A stretch of DNA of 64,000 bases, taken from Pseudorhodoplanes sp049324435 (lineage in GTDB: Bacteria; Pseudomonadota; Alphaproteobacteria; Rhizobiales; Xanthobacteraceae). Shown piece by piece: positions 40,103-49,076 of this stretch (position 1 is the first letter of the stretch; each line of letters opens with the position of its first letter). The notes beneath the pieces were generated by a model. It searched no databases. It saw nothing but the letters and a program-made list of their open reading frames with translations, and was not told where the DNA came from. A program made the translations under genes and the position numbers. The stretch covers positions 108,398 to 172,397 of the forward strand of contig JBMOOQ010000048.1 of the NCBI GenBank assembly GCA_049324435.1. The letters are read 5' to 3'.

Positions 40103-42673
40103 TCATTTGTCGTCGCGCTCCAGCGCCGCGCTCAGTACGCGGGCCAGTGCCGCTTGATCGTACGGCTTCCGGATCGTGGGGGCGGCGAAGGATTGCGGCA
40201 CCATGATATTGTCGCCATAGCCGGTCGCGAACACGAACGGGATATTGCGCCGCGCCAGCTCTTCCGCAACCGGCAGCGATGTCTCGGTCCCGAGATTGAC
40301 ATCCAGCACGGCGGCGTCCGGCGTGAAATGCGCCAGCTTGCGCAGCGCCTCGGCCGACGAAGCCGCGGTCTCGATCGCGCTCGCCCCCTTGCCCGCCAGC
40401 ATCATCTCTGCATCCATCGCGATCACCAGCTGATCTTCGACCAGAAGAATCTTCAGCCCGTCGAGCGTGCTGTCAGCGAGGTCCGCGCGATCGGCTGGCC
40501 GGGCGGCTGTCTCGGCTTTCGCGACATGGGTGATATATTTGCCAGGGATCAGGAAACGTGCAGTGACGCCGCGCGGATCGAACGCGATATCGCTCTCTCC
40601 GCCAAGATCGTAAGGCACACTGCGATTGATCAGGATTGAGCCAAAACCGTGCGCACGGGGCGGCGTAACGGGCGGTCCGTCGGTTTCCTGCCACACGATT
40701 TCACAGCCGCCTTCGCCGGTCCGGTGCCATCGGACGCTGAGCTTTCCGCTGTTCCGCGACAAGGCTCCATATTTGGCGGCATTGGTCGCCAGTTCATGAA
40801 GAACCAGCGCCATCACCGAAAAGGCACGCGAGTCCAGCCCAACGGGCGGGCCATCGAGGACTATATTCGTGCCGTGATGCAGATAGGGCGACAGTTCGGC
40901 GTCGAGAAGATCGCGGAGCGCGCCGCCGCCGCCGCTGCGGATGATCTGGTCATGCGCATGCGAGAGCGCCTGGATACGCCCCTGCAGCGACGCGATGTAG
41001 TCCTGCAGATCGCGGCCGTCGTCGACCGGATGCGACACCAGCGACTTGATCAGCGACAGGATGTTCTTGACCCGGTGATTGAGCTCCTCGTTCAGCATGC
41101 GCTGGCGCAGATCGGCCTTGCGGCGTTCTTCCGATAGCAATTCGCTGTGACGCATCAGCACCTCAAGAAGCGCGGTCCGCGTCGCCTCGGCGATATCGAG
41201 ATCGGCCTGGGTCCAGGGATGCGACTGCCGCTCCACCGTCTGCTTCCAGATCGCGAAGCTCTTGCGCGGCGTCAGACGGTCGCCGAGCGGACCGGTCTGG
41301 TATTCCTTTTCCGGCTTGCCGGCCCAGTCGATGGTCTGGATCACTTCCTTGCGGAACAGGAACAGATAATCGCGGGGGGTATGCGACAGCGGAATCGCAA
41401 GAACGCCCGATGCCTCGGCCGTGTAGTCCGACGCCTTCGGAAAATTCTCCGACAGCGCATGGGTGGCCCAGACCTCACCCTCGGACACCGAGTTTACGAA
41501 ACGTGCCAAGGCCGGGATCGCGTCATCCGGCGGGACTGAGCCGCTGGCGGTCCAGCGCCCGTTCATCCAAAGCCCAACGCCATCGCACGGCATCAGTCCG
41601 CCGAAATCGGAAATGCTGTCGCGCAGAAAGCGTGCCAGATCGGTGTGATGGGCGACGTTCCGCAACACGCCATCGAGCGCCCGCCGCGCATGGGTCGCGG
41701 TATCGAGACTCTGCTTGCGCAGCATGGCCTGCAGGTGAAGCGAGAAAAAGTCGCCGAACAATTCCGCCGCAACGCGGACCGGCATCGGCAGGAGGCGCGG
41801 TGCATAATGATGGCACGCGATCAAGCCCCATAGCTGGCCTGCGACGACGATCGAAATCGACATCGAGGCCGCCACCCCCATGTTGCGCAGATATTCGCAA
41901 TGGATCGGCGATACGCTGCGCAGCGTTGCGAAGGAGAGGTCGAGCGGATTGCCCGAGGCGTCAATGACGGGCTCGATATCGACAAACGCGCCGCCGGCAT
42001 CGGGAATCACGCGAATGGTGTTCCTCAAATAGAGTTCCCGCGCCTGGCGCGGAATATCGGAGGCCGGAAAGTGCCGTCCGATAAAGCTTTCGAGCTGCGG
42101 CGCCTTGGCTTCGCTGACCACCTGCCCGGAGCCGTCATGTGCGAACCGGTAAATCATGACGCGGTCATAACCGAGCGAACTGCGCAGATAGCGCGCCGTG
42201 CGGCTGCACAGCTCGTCCACGTTCGTCACCTGGTTCAGGCGTGCAATCAGCGCGCGCGCAACTTCCAGCGGGGAGCCGTCCACTCTGTCGCCGGCAGGCT
42301 CGAATTCGACGATTGCATTGCCCTTGAACTGATGCACGGCAACGTCGAACGTCCTGTCCTGTAACGGCAGCCGCATGGCCGGTATCAATCCCGGACGGGA
42401 GGGATCGACGGATCGCAACAAGGCGTTGCGCAGATCGTGGGTCGCGCTCTCGCCGATCAATTGATCGAGCTTACGGCCATTGAGGTCATCGAACGGCAAG
42501 GCAAGGATCTGCGCGGCGTTTAGCGAATGGCGCCTGATCACCGACAAATCGGTGTCGCACGCGAACAGGAAGCCGTGCGGCTGCACGCGGCCCGGAATAT
42601 GGATCGGCTCTCTGTCGCAATTGGTGAGGTCGACCTGACCAAGCGCTGACGTGCCGCGCTCGCTGGCATTCAT
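40103..42673 (-). CDS. Bacteriophytochrome with HWE kinase and receiver domain
   Basis: An 856-residue red/far-red photoreceptor. It has biliverdin-binding Cys19 in TNCDREPIHIPG, PAS (about 20-125), GAF with PASDIPRQAR (about 140-310), and PHY with the tongue motif PRKSF (about 325-500). The HWE kinase follows with His533 in ELNHRVKNIL and W-x-E in IVWQETDG, and then a C-terminal receiver with Asp791. ATG at 42673 has GGAG 7 nt upstream; the GTG at 42685 would remove that spacing. It needs biliverdin, but no haem oxygenase gene is in the window. HWE kinases often act on PhyR-type or single-domain regulators. Confidence 0.94.
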   Translation of the reverse strand: MNASERGTSALGQVDLTNCDREPIHIPGRVQPHGFLFACDTDLSVIRRHSLNAAQILALPFDDLNGRKLDQLIGESATHDLRNALLRSVDPSRPGLIPAMRLPLQDRTFDVAVHQFKGNAIVEFEPAGDRVDGSPLEVARALIARLNQVTNVDELCSRTARYLRSSLGYDRVMIYRFAHDGSGQVVSEAKAPQLESFIGRHFPASDIPRQARELYLRNTIRVIPDAGGAFVDIEPVIDASGNPLDLSFATLRSVSPIHCEYLRNMGVAASMSISIVVAGQLWGLIACHHYAPRLLPMPVRVAAELFGDFFSLHLQAMLRKQSLDTATHARRALDGVLRNVAHHTDLARFLRDSISDFGGLMPCDGVGLWMNGRWTASGSVPPDDAIPALARFVNSVSEGEVWATHALSENFPKASDYTAEASGVLAIPLSHTPRDYLFLFRKEVIQTIDWAGKPEKEYQTGPLGDRLTPRKSFAIWKQTVERQSHPWTQADLDIAEATRTALLEVLMRHSELLSEERRKADLRQRMLNEELNHRVKNILSLIKSLVSHPVDDGRDLQDYIASLQGRIQALSHAHDQIIRSGGGGALRDLLDAELSPYLHHGTNIVLDGPPVGLDSRAFSVMALVLHELATNAAKYGALSRNSGKLSVRWHRTGEGGCEIVWQETDGPPVTPPRAHGFGSILINRSVPYDLGGESDIAFDPRGVTARFLIPGKYITHVAKAETAARPADRADLADSTLDGLKILLVEDQLVIAMDAEMMLAGKGASAIETAASSAEALRKLAHFTPDAAVLDVNLGTETSLPVAEELARRNIPFVFATGYGDNIMVPQSFAAPTIRKPYDQAALARVLSAALERDDK

Positions 42674-42967
42674 TTGTTGCTCCACGGAATATTTTTATAT
42701 GAGCCCGGCCAATTCTGATGTGTCATTTGACACAGGAGCTGCGCATGAAAGCGCCGCCGGCTCTGCAAATCGGAGCACGAGGACGATAAATGCCGGCAGA
42801 CCGGATTTTTTTGAAAATTCCATGGACGCGATCCTCGCCGACCATAACCCCGGGAGGCTGGCCGGGTTCCCGCTCCCATTTTTTCGCCACATGTGAGGCC
42901 GCTCACAGTCGCTTCGTCCCGGCGCCGTTAAGGATTGTGCGTCATTTGCAATGCTCCGGTGACGCCC

Positions 42968-43597
42968 ATGCCATTTCGTCGGATCGGAATTCGAATGGCT
43001 GCCGTTGTGCTGGCAGGACTGCTGATCCTCAGTCTCGGCGGCCCGGTTGCATCGTCGGACATTGATCGCTTTGGCGTGGGTAACGGCCGCGGGCCGGTCG
43101 GGCAGTCCGGACGCTTCGTCGTTGCGGAGGCCTTCGCAATTGGCCACGAAATCGGCGGGCATGCCGTTCGCACCGTCGGCTTCAACTTTCAGACCTATTT
43201 CTATCCGCTGGTCGAGACGGAAGCCGTCGCGTCGCCTGCTGAATCATGGACGCTTGGACGATCGGCCGACGATGCGACGCTGATCGCAATGATCGGCGGG
43301 GAGCGCAAGGTTGCGTTCCGGTTGTCGGCTCTTCATCGTCTCATCGCCAGCGGCGGCAGTGATAAGAACGGGCAGAGCAATTTCGCTTACGCCCGCTCTC
43401 CAGTCGATGGCCGCCTGTGGGCTATTCACTGGACGCTCGATGCGGCGGACGAATGGGTAATCGGCGCGGTATTCGTTCCTCATCCGGACCTTGACTGGCC
43501 GGCGGGCGCCCGGTTTTTCGCCCCGAAGATCGGCGCCGAGGAACAACCGCCCGAACAATGCTCGCGTGCGCGGCTGGTTTGTCTCGCGAGGCCGTGA
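42968..43597 (+). CDS. Exported hypothetical protein
   Basis: A 209-residue protein with an N-terminal signal/anchor (MAAVVLAGLLILSLGGPVASS). The body has a HEIGGHAV segment and a likely beta-rich domain (WTLGRSADDATLIAMIGGERKVAFRLSAL) and ends with Cys pairs. I do not recognise a family; HEIGGH is spaced unlike a zincin HExxH. The start is the ATG at 42968. The 294 bp before it to the phytochrome start has no gene I can support. Confidence 0.6.
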   Translation: MPFRRIGIRMAAVVLAGLLILSLGGPVASSDIDRFGVGNGRGPVGQSGRFVVAEAFAIGHEIGGHAVRTVGFNFQTYFYPLVETEAVASPAESWTLGRSADDATLIAMIGGERKVAFRLSALHRLIASGGSDKNGQSNFAYARSPVDGRLWAIHWTLDAADEWVIGAVFVPHPDLDWPAGARFFAPKIGAEEQPPEQCSRARLVCLARP

Positions 43598-43629
43598 TCA
43601 TTCTCGCGCATGCGCGATGACCTTGCGCA

Positions 43630-44541
43630 TCATGAATGGCTTCTCTTTATGCAGCCCTGAAGCGTTCGCATAAAGGTCTTGGCTGGCTCTGTGGGTTCGC
43701 GATCCTCGGCCCAACTAATCCCGAGTGCCCGAGAGGCGCCAGCCTCGACAAGCCGGATCGTCTTTATCAAGCCTGCGCGCTGCTCGATAGTCACCAGCTG
43801 TTTCGGCATCAATGCCACGCAATCGCTGTTTATGACGATTGATTTCATCGCAATCATGGAGTTGGTGGTGATGGCGTGGTTGGGCCAGCCAATCCCGGCA
43901 ACGACAAACAGCGCTTCGAGTTGCCGGTGAAAGGCACTTTGATCGCTCGGCAGCACCCAGTCGCAATCCTTGAGCCGCCGCAGTGACGCAGATGCCTTTC
44001 CGGCAAGCGGATGGCCTGAGCGGACCACGATGCTGAATGGGTCAATCATCAGCGGTTTTTCTGCAATTCCCGGGACGGGCGCATAGACCCCGATCGGCCC
44101 CACCATCACGTCCATGGTGCCTTTCAGCAGATCGTCGACGCCTTCGCGAAACACCGTTTCCTGAACCCTGACGACCAAACGAGGCCTCTCCCGCCTCAGC
44201 TGCGCCAAGGCGCGCGGGACCAGATTTGCCGCGGCAACCGGAGTGACGCCCACGTTCAGTGGCCCCTCAAACGCCTGCCGATGAAACCCGATCTCTTCGA
44301 CGGCGCGCTTCATCTGAACCTCAAGCTGTTCGGCGTGCCGCACCAGAACCCTTCCCGCATCCGTGAGTACGGCGCCGGAACGGCCGCGACGCAGGACCGC
44401 TGTCTGCAATCGGTCTTCCAGCAGGGCGATGCTGTTCGACAAGGCTGGCTGCGACATCCGAAGATCCTGGGCCGCTCCGCTGAACGTCCCGCGCCGCGCG
44501 ATTGCCAGCAGATACATGAGCTGCCGATAGTCCGGTTCCAT
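43630..44541 (-). CDS. LysR-type transcriptional regulator
   Basis: A 303-residue LTTR. The N-terminal winged helix (RQLMYLLAIARRGTFSGAAQDLRMSQPALSNSIALLEDRL) is followed by a periplasmic-binding-like effector domain (about 90-300). It is divergent from the MetE-like/Bug operon, with a palindromic operator between them, so it most likely controls that operon. Confidence 0.93.
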   Translation of the reverse strand: MEPDYRQLMYLLAIARRGTFSGAAQDLRMSQPALSNSIALLEDRLQTAVLRRGRSGAVLTDAGRVLVRHAEQLEVQMKRAVEEIGFHRQAFEGPLNVGVTPVAAANLVPRALAQLRRERPRLVVRVQETVFREGVDDLLKGTMDVMVGPIGVYAPVPGIAEKPLMIDPFSIVVRSGHPLAGKASASLRRLKDCDWVLPSDQSAFHRQLEALFVVAGIGWPNHAITTNSMIAMKSIVINSDCVALMPKQLVTIEQRAGLIKTIRLVEAGASRALGISWAEDREPTEPAKTFMRTLQGCIKRSHS

Positions 44542-44551
44542 TTTTAAAACC

Positions 44552-44574
44552 TATGGAAATAGCAAATTTCCATA
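44552..44574. promoter_or_regulatory. LysR-type operator
   Basis: An inverted repeat with 9-bp perfect arms TATGGAAAT and ATTTCCATA around 5 bp. It contains the T-N11-A core of LTTR sites and lies 10 bp from the regulator start, between divergent genes. Confidence 0.8.
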
Positions 44575-44632
44575 TTGGACATCTATCGCGAGCTTTCGGT
44601 CAATAGCTGCAAAGCAAATAGGGGAGGACAGT

Positions 44633-45679
44633 TTGGGCGCTTTGCCGGACAAAATTCACCTGGTCGGAAGCATCGGTCTCGACAGCGTTCAGGACGTTTT
44701 CAGGACCGTCGGCACGGCATTCGGGAAAAGACTGAAGAGAATTCCCGATGGCGAACCGGGACCACGGCGCTTGTGGGTCAGCTTTCAGTATCCCCTGCTG
44801 CGATCCAGTCCGTTCCTGCGGCCCGATCCAAGTGGCGCGCTCCGGAAGACGTCCGGGTTTCCGCTTCTGTGTCTGGCGGAGGGCGTGCAGCCGTCCGAAA
44901 TCCGGTTCGGTGAACTGGGCTACGCGCGTGAAGCGCGCGCCTCGTACGAAGACTTCTGCAATGCGCGCGACAAGGGGCAGATTCCGGCCGGCGTTCGCTT
45001 CCAGGTATGCCTCCCGACCCCGATGGGCGTGATCTACGCGTTCTGCACGGCGCGGGACATCACTGCAATCGAGGCCGCTTATGAGGCCGCATTCATTCGT
45101 GAGGTCGAGGAGATCTGCCGCCGCATTCCGCGCCGCGATTTGTGCATCCAGTGGGACTTCTGCCACGAGATGATCCTCTGGGACGGGCAGCCGCAGGACA
45201 TGTTTCCGCGCGTGAACGCCTCGCCGTCCGAGATCGTTGCACGGATTGTGCGCATCTGCGCGCCGATCCCCGGCGATGTCGAACTGGGCTTTCATCTCTG
45301 CTACGGCGATTTCGGCGCGAAGCATTTCATCGAGCCGCTTGATTCGGGAAAAATGGTGGAGGTGATGAATGCCTTCGCCGCGGCGATCCCGCGCCCGATC
45401 GCATACTTCCACCTACCGGTTCCGATCGCGAGGATCGACGACGCCTTCTATCGGCCGCTCAAAGACCTGCATCTGAACGACAGCACCGAGGTCTATCTCG
45501 GCGTTGTCCACGGCAAGGATGGGCCGGAGGGAACGCGCAGGCGCATCGATATCGCGCGCAAATACATTGACGATTTCGGCATCGCGACCGAGTGCGGCAT
45601 GGCGCGTGCGCGTACCGAAAGCGTCATCAGGACCTTGCTCGACGTTCACATCGCGAGTTCGCAGGAGCCTGCGGGGTAG
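44633..45679 (+). CDS. MetE-C-terminal-like zinc methyltransferase family protein
   Basis: A 348-residue (beta/alpha)8 protein with features of cobalamin-independent methionine synthase C-terminal domains: H221-x-C223 in GFHLCYGDFG and C321 in ATECGMAR, corresponding to the zinc-thiol site HxC...C. It lacks the N-terminal half of MetE, so it is not a normal methionine synthase; an unusual methyl donor or acceptor is likely. Start is TTG with GGGGAGGACAG directly before it. Bug protein follows after 52 bp. Confidence 0.78.
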   Translation: MGALPDKIHLVGSIGLDSVQDVFRTVGTAFGKRLKRIPDGEPGPRRLWVSFQYPLLRSSPFLRPDPSGALRKTSGFPLLCLAEGVQPSEIRFGELGYAREARASYEDFCNARDKGQIPAGVRFQVCLPTPMGVIYAFCTARDITAIEAAYEAAFIREVEEICRRIPRRDLCIQWDFCHEMILWDGQPQDMFPRVNASPSEIVARIVRICAPIPGDVELGFHLCYGDFGAKHFIEPLDSGKMVEVMNAFAAAIPRPIAYFHLPVPIARIDDAFYRPLKDLHLNDSTEVYLGVVHGKDGPEGTRRRIDIARKYIDDFGIATECGMARARTESVIRTLLDVHIASSQEPAG

Positions 45680-45731
45680 AACGCGCGTCAAATCGACAAA
45701 ACAAAATCAAAAAGATCCTCGGGAGGTAAAC

Positions 45732-46694
45732 ATGCTGCGACTGATATTGGCGCTCCTTTGCGCGATCATGACCTTTGTCGGAGCGCAGGCTCAGGAATGG
45801 CCGACTCGACCGGTCAAGATCATCGTGTCCCAGGCGGCAGGATCGACCCCCGACATTATTTGTCGCATCCTTGCCGACCGGCTTTCGGCGGCGCTTGGCC
45901 AGCAATTCTTCGTCGAAAACCGTCCAGGCGCCGCAAACGCCATAGGCGCGCAAGCCGCCGCCCGATCGGCGCCGGACGGATACACGTTCTTTTTCGCGAC
46001 TGCGGCTGCGCTCGCAAGCAATCCGCATGCGTTCAAATCGTTGCCCTATGACCCGATCAAGGACTTCGTCCCCGTATCCATGATCGCGAAAGGGCCGTTC
46101 ATGGTCCTCGCGCACCCTGAGGTCAAAGCGAATTCACTCAAGGAACTGTTTGCTGCGGCCAAGGCGGCGCCGGGTACGATCAGTATCGTCACCGAAGGGG
46201 CGCGCAACTTTACCGGCATCCTGGCGGCGTGGTTGAACAAGAAGGCGGGCGTCCAGATCGTTGAAGTGCCTTACACCACGATTACAAGCGGCATTCAGGA
46301 CGCGCTGTCGGGACGCGTTCAGTTGATCGCGCTGCCCATTCCGTCTGCAGCGCCGTTGATTTCAGATGGAAAGCTGAAACCGCTGGCAGTCAGCTCGCTG
46401 AAGCCCATGCCGAAGTTCGAATCGGTTCCGCCCATTGCCGAAACCTTGCCGGGCGTTGAGCTCGTCGGCTGGTTTGCATTTGTCGCGCCGGCGAACACGC
46501 CTGAAGCCATCGTCGCGCGCATGAATCTGGAGATGTCCAGGATACTCGACGATCCGGCTGTCAGAGCGCGCCTCGCTGAACTGGGCGTCTATACAGATGG
46601 GGCGGGAACGCTGGAAAGCACTGGCCGCTTCATCAAGGAACAGTACGAGACCTGGAAGCAGGTTATCCAAGAGATCGGGCTTGAACCGCAATAG
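45732..46694 (+). CDS. Bug-family tripartite tricarboxylate solute-binding protein
   Basis: A 320-residue periplasmic protein. Signal peptide LRLILALLCAIMTFVGAQA is cleaved before QEWPTRPVKIIV. The Bug motifs are IVSQAAGSTPDIICRILADRLS and VENRPGAANAIGAQAAARSAPDGYTF. It probably binds the small carboxylate processed by the enzyme upstream. No TctAB membrane genes are present here, as is common for orphan Bug proteins. GGGAGG precedes the ATG. Confidence 0.93.
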   Translation: MLRLILALLCAIMTFVGAQAQEWPTRPVKIIVSQAAGSTPDIICRILADRLSAALGQQFFVENRPGAANAIGAQAAARSAPDGYTFFFATAAALASNPHAFKSLPYDPIKDFVPVSMIAKGPFMVLAHPEVKANSLKELFAAAKAAPGTISIVTEGARNFTGILAAWLNKKAGVQIVEVPYTTITSGIQDALSGRVQLIALPIPSAAPLISDGKLKPLAVSSLKPMPKFESVPPIAETLPGVELVGWFAFVAPANTPEAIVARMNLEMSRILDDPAVRARLAELGVYTDGAGTLESTGRFIKEQYETWKQVIQEIGLEPQ

Positions 46695-46703
46695 GCCGCA
46701 TCG

Positions 46704-47804
46704 TCATTGCGATGCATGTGCGATGACCTTGCGCATGACATTTGGAAAGGCCTCGCCCTCGATCGCATCCGCCGCGATCCAGCGCATGGTCTTGGGCGCG
46801 CGCGTGCCGTTCGACACCCGCGCGCGATAGACCGAAAGCTCCAGCGGAAAATGCGTGAAGACGTGGCGCACCACGCCAGCAACCCGGTGCCAATCCGCCT
46901 TTATCGGAGCGGCATCGAGCGCCTCTGCCTCGTCGAAGCCGTGAGACCAGGCGGTGGTCGGCACCTCGGTCATCTTGGCGAGCAGACCCTTGTCCGGCCG
47001 TGTACGCACAAGCAGCGCGCCGTCGGCGCGCGTCACCACGAATGCTGCGCCGCGGCGCAGTTTGCCTTCGACCTTCGGTATCTTGCGCGGGAAGGTCTCC
47101 TGATCGCCACGCTGTCGTGCAACGCATGGCTCGCGCCATGGACACAAACTGCAGGCCGGCTTCTTCGGCGTGCAGATGGTGGCGCCGAGATCCATCATCG
47201 CTTGCGCGAAATCGCCGGCGCGAATATCCGGCGTCAGCGATGCGGCATGTGCGCGGATTTTGGGCTTCGACGCCGGCAGCGGCTCTTCGATGGCATAGAG
47301 GCGGGCAATGACGCGCTCGACATTGCCGTCGACCGGCGTCGCCTTGCGGTCGAAGGCAATGGCCGCAATGGCCGCGGCGGTATAGGCGCCGATGCCGGGG
47401 AGCGTGAGCAGGTCTGCCTCGGTCTGCGGGAAGCGGCCGCCATGACGTTCGACGACTGCGCGAGCACAGGCGTGAAGATTGCGAGCACGCGCGTAATATC
47501 CTAGTCCCGCCCAGAGCTTCAGCACTTCTTCGAGCCTTTCCGCGGCCAGATCGGCAATGGTCGGCCAGCGGGACAGGAACCGACCATAATAGGGACCGAC
47601 GGCTTTGACGGTGGTCTGCTGCAGCATGATTTCGGACAGCCAGACCCGGTAAGGGTCGGGTGTCTCGCCGTTTTCCGCGCGCCAGGGGAGTTTGCGCCGG
47701 TGCCGGTCATACCAGGCGAGCAGCGTTGCCGCCTGCGCCTGCGGCCGGGCGCAATCGGCTGATTCAACGGGCTTTTTCCGCCGCTTGCGGTTTGCTAGCG
47801 TCAT
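46704..47804 (-). CDS. mutY: A/G-specific adenine glycosylase
   Basis: A 366-residue MutY that removes adenine opposite 8-oxoguanine. It has the helix-hairpin-helix LPGIGAYTAAAIAAIAF with catalytic Asp in VDGNVERVIAR, the 4Fe-4S motif C-x6-C-x2-C-x5-C (CTPKKPACSLCPWREPC, about residue 215), and a NUDT-like C-terminal domain (about 255-366). It pairs functionally with MutM at the left end. Divergent from the DUF721 gene, with 9 bp between starts. Confidence 0.96.
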   Translation of the reverse strand: MTLANRKRRKKPVESADCARPQAQAATLLAWYDRHRRKLPWRAENGETPDPYRVWLSEIMLQQTTVKAVGPYYGRFLSRWPTIADLAAERLEEVLKLWAGLGYYARARNLHACARAVVERHGGRFPQTEADLLTLPGIGAYTAAAIAAIAFDRKATPVDGNVERVIARLYAIEEPLPASKPKIRAHAASLTPDIRAGDFAQAMMDLGATICTPKKPACSLCPWREPCVARQRGDQETFPRKIPKVEGKLRRGAAFVVTRADGALLVRTRPDKGLLAKMTEVPTTAWSHGFDEAEALDAAPIKADWHRVAGVVRHVFTHFPLELSVYRARVSNGTRAPKTMRWIAADAIEGEAFPNVMRKVIAHASQ

Positions 47805-47813
47805 CGTCCCCGT

Positions 47814-48305
47814 GTGACAGAGGCGCCCCGTTTGAACAAGCCGCGACGAACCGCCCGTCCACTGACGGATATTGCCGGGACGCTGCTCGCCGAGTCGTTC
47901 CGCAAGCAGGGCTTCTCATCGTCGGAGCTTGTTCTGCGCTGGTCGGCGATTGTCGGCGACGATGTCGCCGCGCATGCCGAGCCGCTGAAAATCCAGTGGC
48001 AGAAAGTTCCGGACGGGCAGCCGCCGCAGCCCGGCACGCTGGTGCTGCGCGTCGACGGGCCCGCCGCCATTGAGATTCAGCACATGTCGCATCTCATTCT
48101 GGAGCGGGTGAACCGCTATTTCGGCTTTGCCGCGATCGGAAAAATCGCCATCCGGCAGGCGCCGCTGCGCCGCGCCGCGCCTCGGCCGGACCGGCGGCTC
48201 GATCCGCAAGCCATTCAATCCATTGCGGAAACGCTGCCCCGGGAGACCGACCCGGCGCTGAAGGATGCGCTGGCGCGGCTTGGCGCGGCCATCAAGGGAA
48301 AGTGA
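47814..48305 (+). CDS. DUF721 (DciA-like) protein
   Basis: A 163-residue protein with the DUF721 core (LVLRWSAIVGDDVAAHAEPLKIQW then LVLRVDGPAAIEIQHMSHLILERVNRYFGF). DUF721 proteins including DciA help load the replicative helicase. Whether this one does is inference; the mutY-DUF721-DsbA-smc neighbourhood is common in this order. Start is GTG. Confidence 0.85.
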   Translation: MTEAPRLNKPRRTARPLTDIAGTLLAESFRKQGFSSSELVLRWSAIVGDDVAAHAEPLKIQWQKVPDGQPPQPGTLVLRVDGPAAIEIQHMSHLILERVNRYFGFAAIGKIAIRQAPLRRAAPRPDRRLDPQAIQSIAETLPRETDPALKDALARLGAAIKGK

Positions 48306-48406
48306 GGGCATCGGGTCGCATCCCGGCGCCGCCGCGCCATTGCCACATCCGCCGTGACAGGATAGCCAGACCCGCATTTGCCGGTTCAGCCGCAGGAGTT
48401 TCGTCC

Positions 48407-49063
48407 GTGCTCATCACCCGCCGCCAGTTTGTCACTGCGACCGCCGCTTTGTCGGCCATGTTTGCCCTGCCGTTCGGCAGAGACTTTGCATTTGTCGGCA
48501 ATGGTCTGGCCCAGACCGTCAGCGAGGCCGAACTGATGAAGGCGGGGCCGCTCGGCGATATCGTCGTCGGCAAGCCCGACGCACCTGTCACCATCATCGA
48601 ATATGCGTCGATGACCTGCAGCCACTGCGCCACCTTCCACAATACCACCTATCCGGAGATGAAGAAGAAATATATCGATACCGGGAAGGTGAAGTACATC
48701 CTGCGCGAGTTCCCGCTCGATCCGCTTGCAGCCGCAGGCTTCATGCTCGCGCGCTGCGCCGGCAACGACAAATATTCTGCCATGGTCGAGATGCTGTTTG
48801 CCAAGCAGAAGGAATGGGTGACGCAGAATCCGATTCCGCCGTTGCTCGCGCTCGCGCAACAGGCCGGCTTCACCAAGGACAGTTTCGAGTCCTGCCTCAA
48901 GGATCAGAAAATTCTGGAGGCGATCGAAAGCGTGCGCACGCACGGTGCGGAAAAGCTCGGCGTCAATTCCACGCCGACTTTCTTCATCAATGGCAAGCTG
49001 TTCCGTGGCAGCCTGACGATCGCCGAACTCGACAAGCAGCTCGAGCCGCTCTTGAAGAGCTGA
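48407..49063 (+). CDS. DsbA-type thiol-disulfide oxidoreductase
   Basis: A 218-residue periplasmic protein. It has a twin-Arg-like signal (ITRRQFVTATAALSAMFALPFG), a thioredoxin fold with active site CSHC in YASMTCSHCATFHNT, and the cis-Pro loop VNSTPTFFINGKLF. The start is GTG with AGGAG 8 nt upstream. It likely introduces or isomerises disulfides. Confidence 0.9.
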   Translation: MLITRRQFVTATAALSAMFALPFGRDFAFVGNGLAQTVSEAELMKAGPLGDIVVGKPDAPVTIIEYASMTCSHCATFHNTTYPEMKKKYIDTGKVKYILREFPLDPLAAAGFMLARCAGNDKYSAMVEMLFAKQKEWVTQNPIPPLLALAQQAGFTKDSFESCLKDQKILEAIESVRTHGAEKLGVNSTPTFFINGKLFRGSLTIAELDKQLEPLLKS

Positions 49064-49076
49064 GGGCTGCGGCGCG

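Noticed and set aside
42846..42870. GGAAC-N16-GGTT on the minus strand upstream of the bacteriophytochrome gene
   Set aside because: The -10 has a mismatch at the first base and the site is over 170 bp from the start; too weak to call as an EcfG promoter.
42968..43597. HEIGGH motif in the exported hypothetical protein as a zinc protease site
   Set aside because: Spacing is H-E-x-x-x-H, not HExxH, and no other zincin features are present.
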